Source of the DNA: Emticicia soli
Lineage (GTDB): Bacteria; Bacteroidota; Bacteroidia; Cytophagales; Spirosomataceae
Assembly (NCBI RefSeq): GCF_037860775.1
Contig: NZ_JBBEWC010000003.1
Location: 310,001 to 374,000, forward strand
Reading direction: 5' to 3'
DNA length: 64,000 nucleotides
A program made the position numbers and the translations under genes. Shown here piece after piece: positions 61,852 through 64,000 of this stretch. Every line of letters begins with the position of its first letter. Position 1 is the stretch's first letter. The notes beneath the pieces are model-generated. The model searched no databases and was not told where the DNA came from. It worked only from the letters and a program-made list of their open reading frames with translations.

Positions 61852-62892
61852 TTATTTTGTTACATGAAGGGCTTTGCGAACCACAGGGGCTACGGCTGTT
61901 CCAAACAACTCAATAGATTTCATGATTTTGGCATGTGGAATATCGCCCTTAACCATTTGTGCCAGAAAACGTGTATGCTTGAAAAGCTCTGCCTGATACA
62001 AAATCTTGTCGATAACCTGTTGCGGACTACCTACAAACAATGGTCCATCGGGCAAACATAGGTATTCAAAATGCTCACGTGTGATAGGCGACCAGCCACG
62101 CTCTTTCCCTACCCGGTTCATGAGTTTTTCGTAAGATGGCCAGAACTCATCTTCAGCTTCCTGAGAGGTGTCGGCAATATAAAACTGCGAATTGATACCT
62201 AGTTGGAATTTATCCATGTCGTGCCCGGCTTCTTTATATGATTGTCGGTAAAGATTCACAAAAGATACATACTGGCTAGGTCTGCCACCTAAAATGGCTA
62301 GAGTCATAGGCAGATTCATTTTGCCCGCTCTGATGGCCGAAGCCGGCGTGCCACCCACCGCCAGCCAGATTGGAATTGTAGGTTGGTAGGGGCGAGGATA
62401 TACACCTAATTGATGAATAGGCGCTCTGAACTTACCTTTCCATGAGATAATTTCAGACTGATTAATTTTTGTGAGCAAATCTAGTTTTTCAACAAATAGC
62501 TCGTTGTAATCGTCGAGACTGTAGCCAAAAAGCGGAAATGATTCTATAAAAGAACCTCTACCCGCCAGAATCTCTGCCCGACCATTTGAAATTAGGTCTA
62601 GTGTAGAAAAATTCTGATACGTACGCACAGGGTCGGCCGAGCTTAGAACAGTAACAGAGCTCGACAAACGAATATTTTTAGTAACGGCAGCAATAGCTGC
62701 CAATGCTACTTCAGGTGCAGAAATAATAAAATCAGGGCGGTGGTGCTCACCTACGGCAAATACATCTAAGCCAACTTCATCGGCCAGCTTGCCTTCGGCT
62801 ATTAACTCCTGCATGCGCTCATGCGCATTTAAAGCTTTACCTGCTACACCGTCTGGATTTACTTCTCCAAATGTACTGATACCTAATTCCAT
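61852..62892 (-). CDS. LLM-class (luciferase-like) flavin-dependent oxidoreductase
   Basis: 346 residues, a TIM barrel using reduced flavin. VGLDVFAVGEHHRPDF, NIRLSSSVTVLSSADPVRTYQNF and GRAEILAGRGSF are the family segments. It probably oxygenates or desulfonates a small substrate; no substrate evidence. It lies 21 bases upstream of msrC and 25 bases downstream of a conserved unknown gene. Confidence 0.92.
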   Translation of the reverse strand: MELGISTFGEVNPDGVAGKALNAHERMQELIAEGKLADEVGLDVFAVGEHHRPDFIISAPEVALAAIAAVTKNIRLSSSVTVLSSADPVRTYQNFSTLDLISNGRAEILAGRGSFIESFPLFGYSLDDYNELFVEKLDLLTKINQSEIISWKGKFRAPIHQLGVYPRPYQPTIPIWLAVGGTPASAIRAGKMNLPMTLAILGGRPSQYVSFVNLYRQSYKEAGHDMDKFQLGINSQFYIADTSQEAEDEFWPSYEKLMNRVGKERGWSPITREHFEYLCLPDGPLFVGSPQQVIDKILYQAELFKHTRFLAQMVKGDIPHAKIMKSIELFGTAVAPVVRKALHVTK

Positions 62893-62917
62893 ATAAATTG
62901 ATTAAGAGAAGTTATGA

Positions 62918-63424
62918 TTAAGCTAGAGAACCTACATTATTGAAAAATCTTTTCAGATAACTTTCCGAGGCTTTTACTTGCCAATTAGTTGATAAATCAG
63001 CCAGTGTATGAATATTGTTATTATTCACAAAAATGAGGGTGTCGGCAGAAACCAAGCCACTTTCAATAGCTTTTTTAGGCTGAAAAATCGAGAAAGTTTT
63101 GATTTCTTCTCCGTCAAGATAAGCCTGAGAGCGGTCAAAGAAATCGATATTTAATTGATTACCTAAATCTTTAAACCAGCGTGTAGAGGCATCAATTGAG
63201 CAACCACTGGCTTCGTTTTGGTTTTCGTCTAGCGCAATTACTACAAAACGATTAAATAATACTTTTACCGACGCCAGCAACGATGCCCCATGAGCGGCCC
63301 ATTTGCTTACAGCAGGTTGTAAGGTTGTTTCTATTTGGCTGACCTCGGCATCGGTCATAGTGCGGTTAGCCTGATAAATCCAGACACGTGCACTTGCGGG
63401 GATTTGTTCAAAAGATATATACAT
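62918..63424 (-). CDS. Conserved Bacteroidota protein of unknown function
   Basis: 168 residues, no signal or membrane segment. It is the type often annotated as ABC transporter ATPase in Bacteroidota genomes, but I see no Walker A or signature motif, so that label should be ignored. Visible conserved-looking parts: FEQIPASARVWIYQANR at the start and WQVKASESYLKRF at the end. Its gene sits just after the Fe-S protein gene. Confidence 0.7.
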   Translation of the reverse strand: MYISFEQIPASARVWIYQANRTMTDAEVSQIETTLQPAVSKWAAHGASLLASVKVLFNRFVVIALDENQNEASGCSIDASTRWFKDLGNQLNIDFFDRSQAYLDGEEIKTFSIFQPKKAIESGLVSADTLIFVNNNNIHTLADLSTNWQVKASESYLKRFFNNVGSLA

Positions 63425-63489
63425 AAACAGGTTTTATTCTCTTAGCTAAACATCGAATTCACCTGTAAAAGTTCTTTCCAATAATCAAC

Positions 63490-64000
63490 TTAAAGTGTTT
63501 GTATGAGCAATTCTGCTAAATCATACACCTTTACTTCATGTTCTTTTTCTTTGTTCTTCACACCGTCGGCCATCATTGTCATACAGAAGGGGCAAGCCAC
63601 TGCAATGGTTTTAGCACCTGTTGCCAATGCTTCTTCTACACGCTCAACGTTTACATCTTTATTGCCTTTTTCTGGTTCTTTAAACATTTGTCCACCTCCG
63701 GCACCGCAGCACAAACCATTGGTACGGCAGCGTTTCATTTCTACCAGTTCAGCATCCAGTATTTCCAGTACTTGCCGAGGGGCTTCGTAAACCTCATTGG
63801 CACGGCCTAAGTAACAAGAGTCATGGAAGGTGATTTTCTGGCCTTTAAAAGTTTCACCTCCGGCTACTTTTACTCGGCCATCGTTTATGAGTTGCTGCAA
63901 ATATTGCGAATGATGAATAACCTCATAAGTACCACCTAGCTCGGGGTACTCGTTTTTTAGGGTATTGAAACAATGCGGGCAGGCAGTTACTATTTTCTTT
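63490..64000 (-). CDS. (Fe-S)-binding CCG-domain protein, C-terminal part
   Basis: Partial: the frame continues through the right edge of the window (170 codons seen, no start). The visible part includes ACPHCFNTLKNEYPELGGTY, FHDSCYLGRANEVYEAPRQV, CRTNGLCCGAGGGQMF and VACPFCMTMM, i.e. the cysteine-rich CCG repeat of LutA/GlpC/heterodisulfide-reductase type proteins, which bind a 4Fe-4S cluster. In Bacteroidota this is usually fused or paired with a [4Fe-4S] ferredoxin subunit that would lie beyond the edge. It probably passes electrons from a substrate oxidation to the quinone pool. Confidence 0.9.
   Translation of the reverse strand, partial: KKIVTACPHCFNTLKNEYPELGGTYEVIHHSQYLQQLINDGRVKVAGGETFKGQKITFHDSCYLGRANEVYEAPRQVLEILDAELVEMKRCRTNGLCCGAGGGQMFKEPEKGNKDVNVERVEEALATGAKTIAVACPFCMTMMADGVKNKEKEHEVKVYDLAELLIQTL

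Noticed and set aside
62918..63424. Labelling the 168-residue protein as an ABC transporter ATPase
   Set aside because: No Walker A, Walker B or signature motif is present, despite the label commonly used for relatives.
1..64000. CRISPR array, insertion sequence or prophage
   Set aside because: No regular direct repeats with spacers, no transposase or integrase, and no phage structural genes were seen.

Overview
The window is AT-rich chromosomal DNA from a member of the Bacteroidota, most likely a Cytophagales (Spirosomaceae-like, e.g. Emticicia or Runella relatives). This rests on sequence signs: promoters of the Bacteroidota type (TTTG, about 20 bases, TAnnTTTG), type IX secretion C-terminal sorting domains, an E1 alpha/beta fusion, a tRNA-Trp/secE/nusG block, and planctomycete-like DUF1549/DUF1553 and DUF1501 genes that are common in this group. 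No phage, insertion sequence, CRISPR array or rRNA was found. The species assignment is inference.

Layout. 0.2-5.5 kb: fused 2-oxoacid dehydrogenase E1, an atypical SDR and a divergent MocR-type regulator. 5.7-11.2 kb: a DUF1573 protein, then a co-directional run of ATP-grasp ligase, glutamine-synthetase-like ligase, GntP permease and a sulfite-oxidase-like molybdoenzyme. 11.3-17.5 kb: a T9SS-type secreted protein, pdxJ, a YqeY-like protein, an iron alcohol dehydrogenase and a secreted subtilase. 17.8-24.6 kb: a sugar-catabolism cluster (1229-residue ThuA/PVC-dehydrogenase/cupredoxin fusion, Gfo/Idh/MocA oxidoreductase, sugar isomerase) with a divergent AraC regulator. 24.7-29.1 kb: amine-oxidase-like flavoprotein, SDR, YceI, a small secreted protein and a membrane-anchored winged-helix regulator. 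29.2-33.6 kb: ECF sigma/anti-sigma pair behind a probable attenuator, guanylate kinase, purH, and a cobalamin adenosyltransferase. 33.6-37.1 kb: two coupled lipoprotein genes. 37.2-42.2 kb: housekeeping genes (queA-like, tyrS, tRNA-Trp, secE, nusG). 42.2-48.6 kb: an ECF42-like sigma factor with its YCII/DGPF partner, DUF2807-like protein, and a repetitive secreted protein. 48.8-56.6 kb: PVC-type cytochrome/DUF1501 pair, a VCBS/TIM-barrel fusion and a T9SS cargo protein. 56.7-64 kb: YgiC/YgiB-like pair, ABC exporter, siroheme-synthase N-domain, msrC, a flavin monooxygenase, a conserved unknown and the end of an Fe-S (CCG domain) protein cut by the window edge.

Two carbohydrate-oxidation loci (17.8-24.6 and 47.7-55.1 kb) share TIM-barrel sugar isomerases and planctomycete-like secreted redox proteins, which suggests use of unusual sugars or glycosides outside the classical PUL scheme. 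The ATP-grasp/GS-like/GntP run is the best candidate for an undescribed pathway. The most striking non-coding features are a 38-bp perfect palindrome that contains a stop codon (56624-56661), a 17-bp inverted repeat (2905-2954), a leader ORF that runs into a terminator before an ECF sigma gene (29226-29288), and a possible small RNA (32920-33001).
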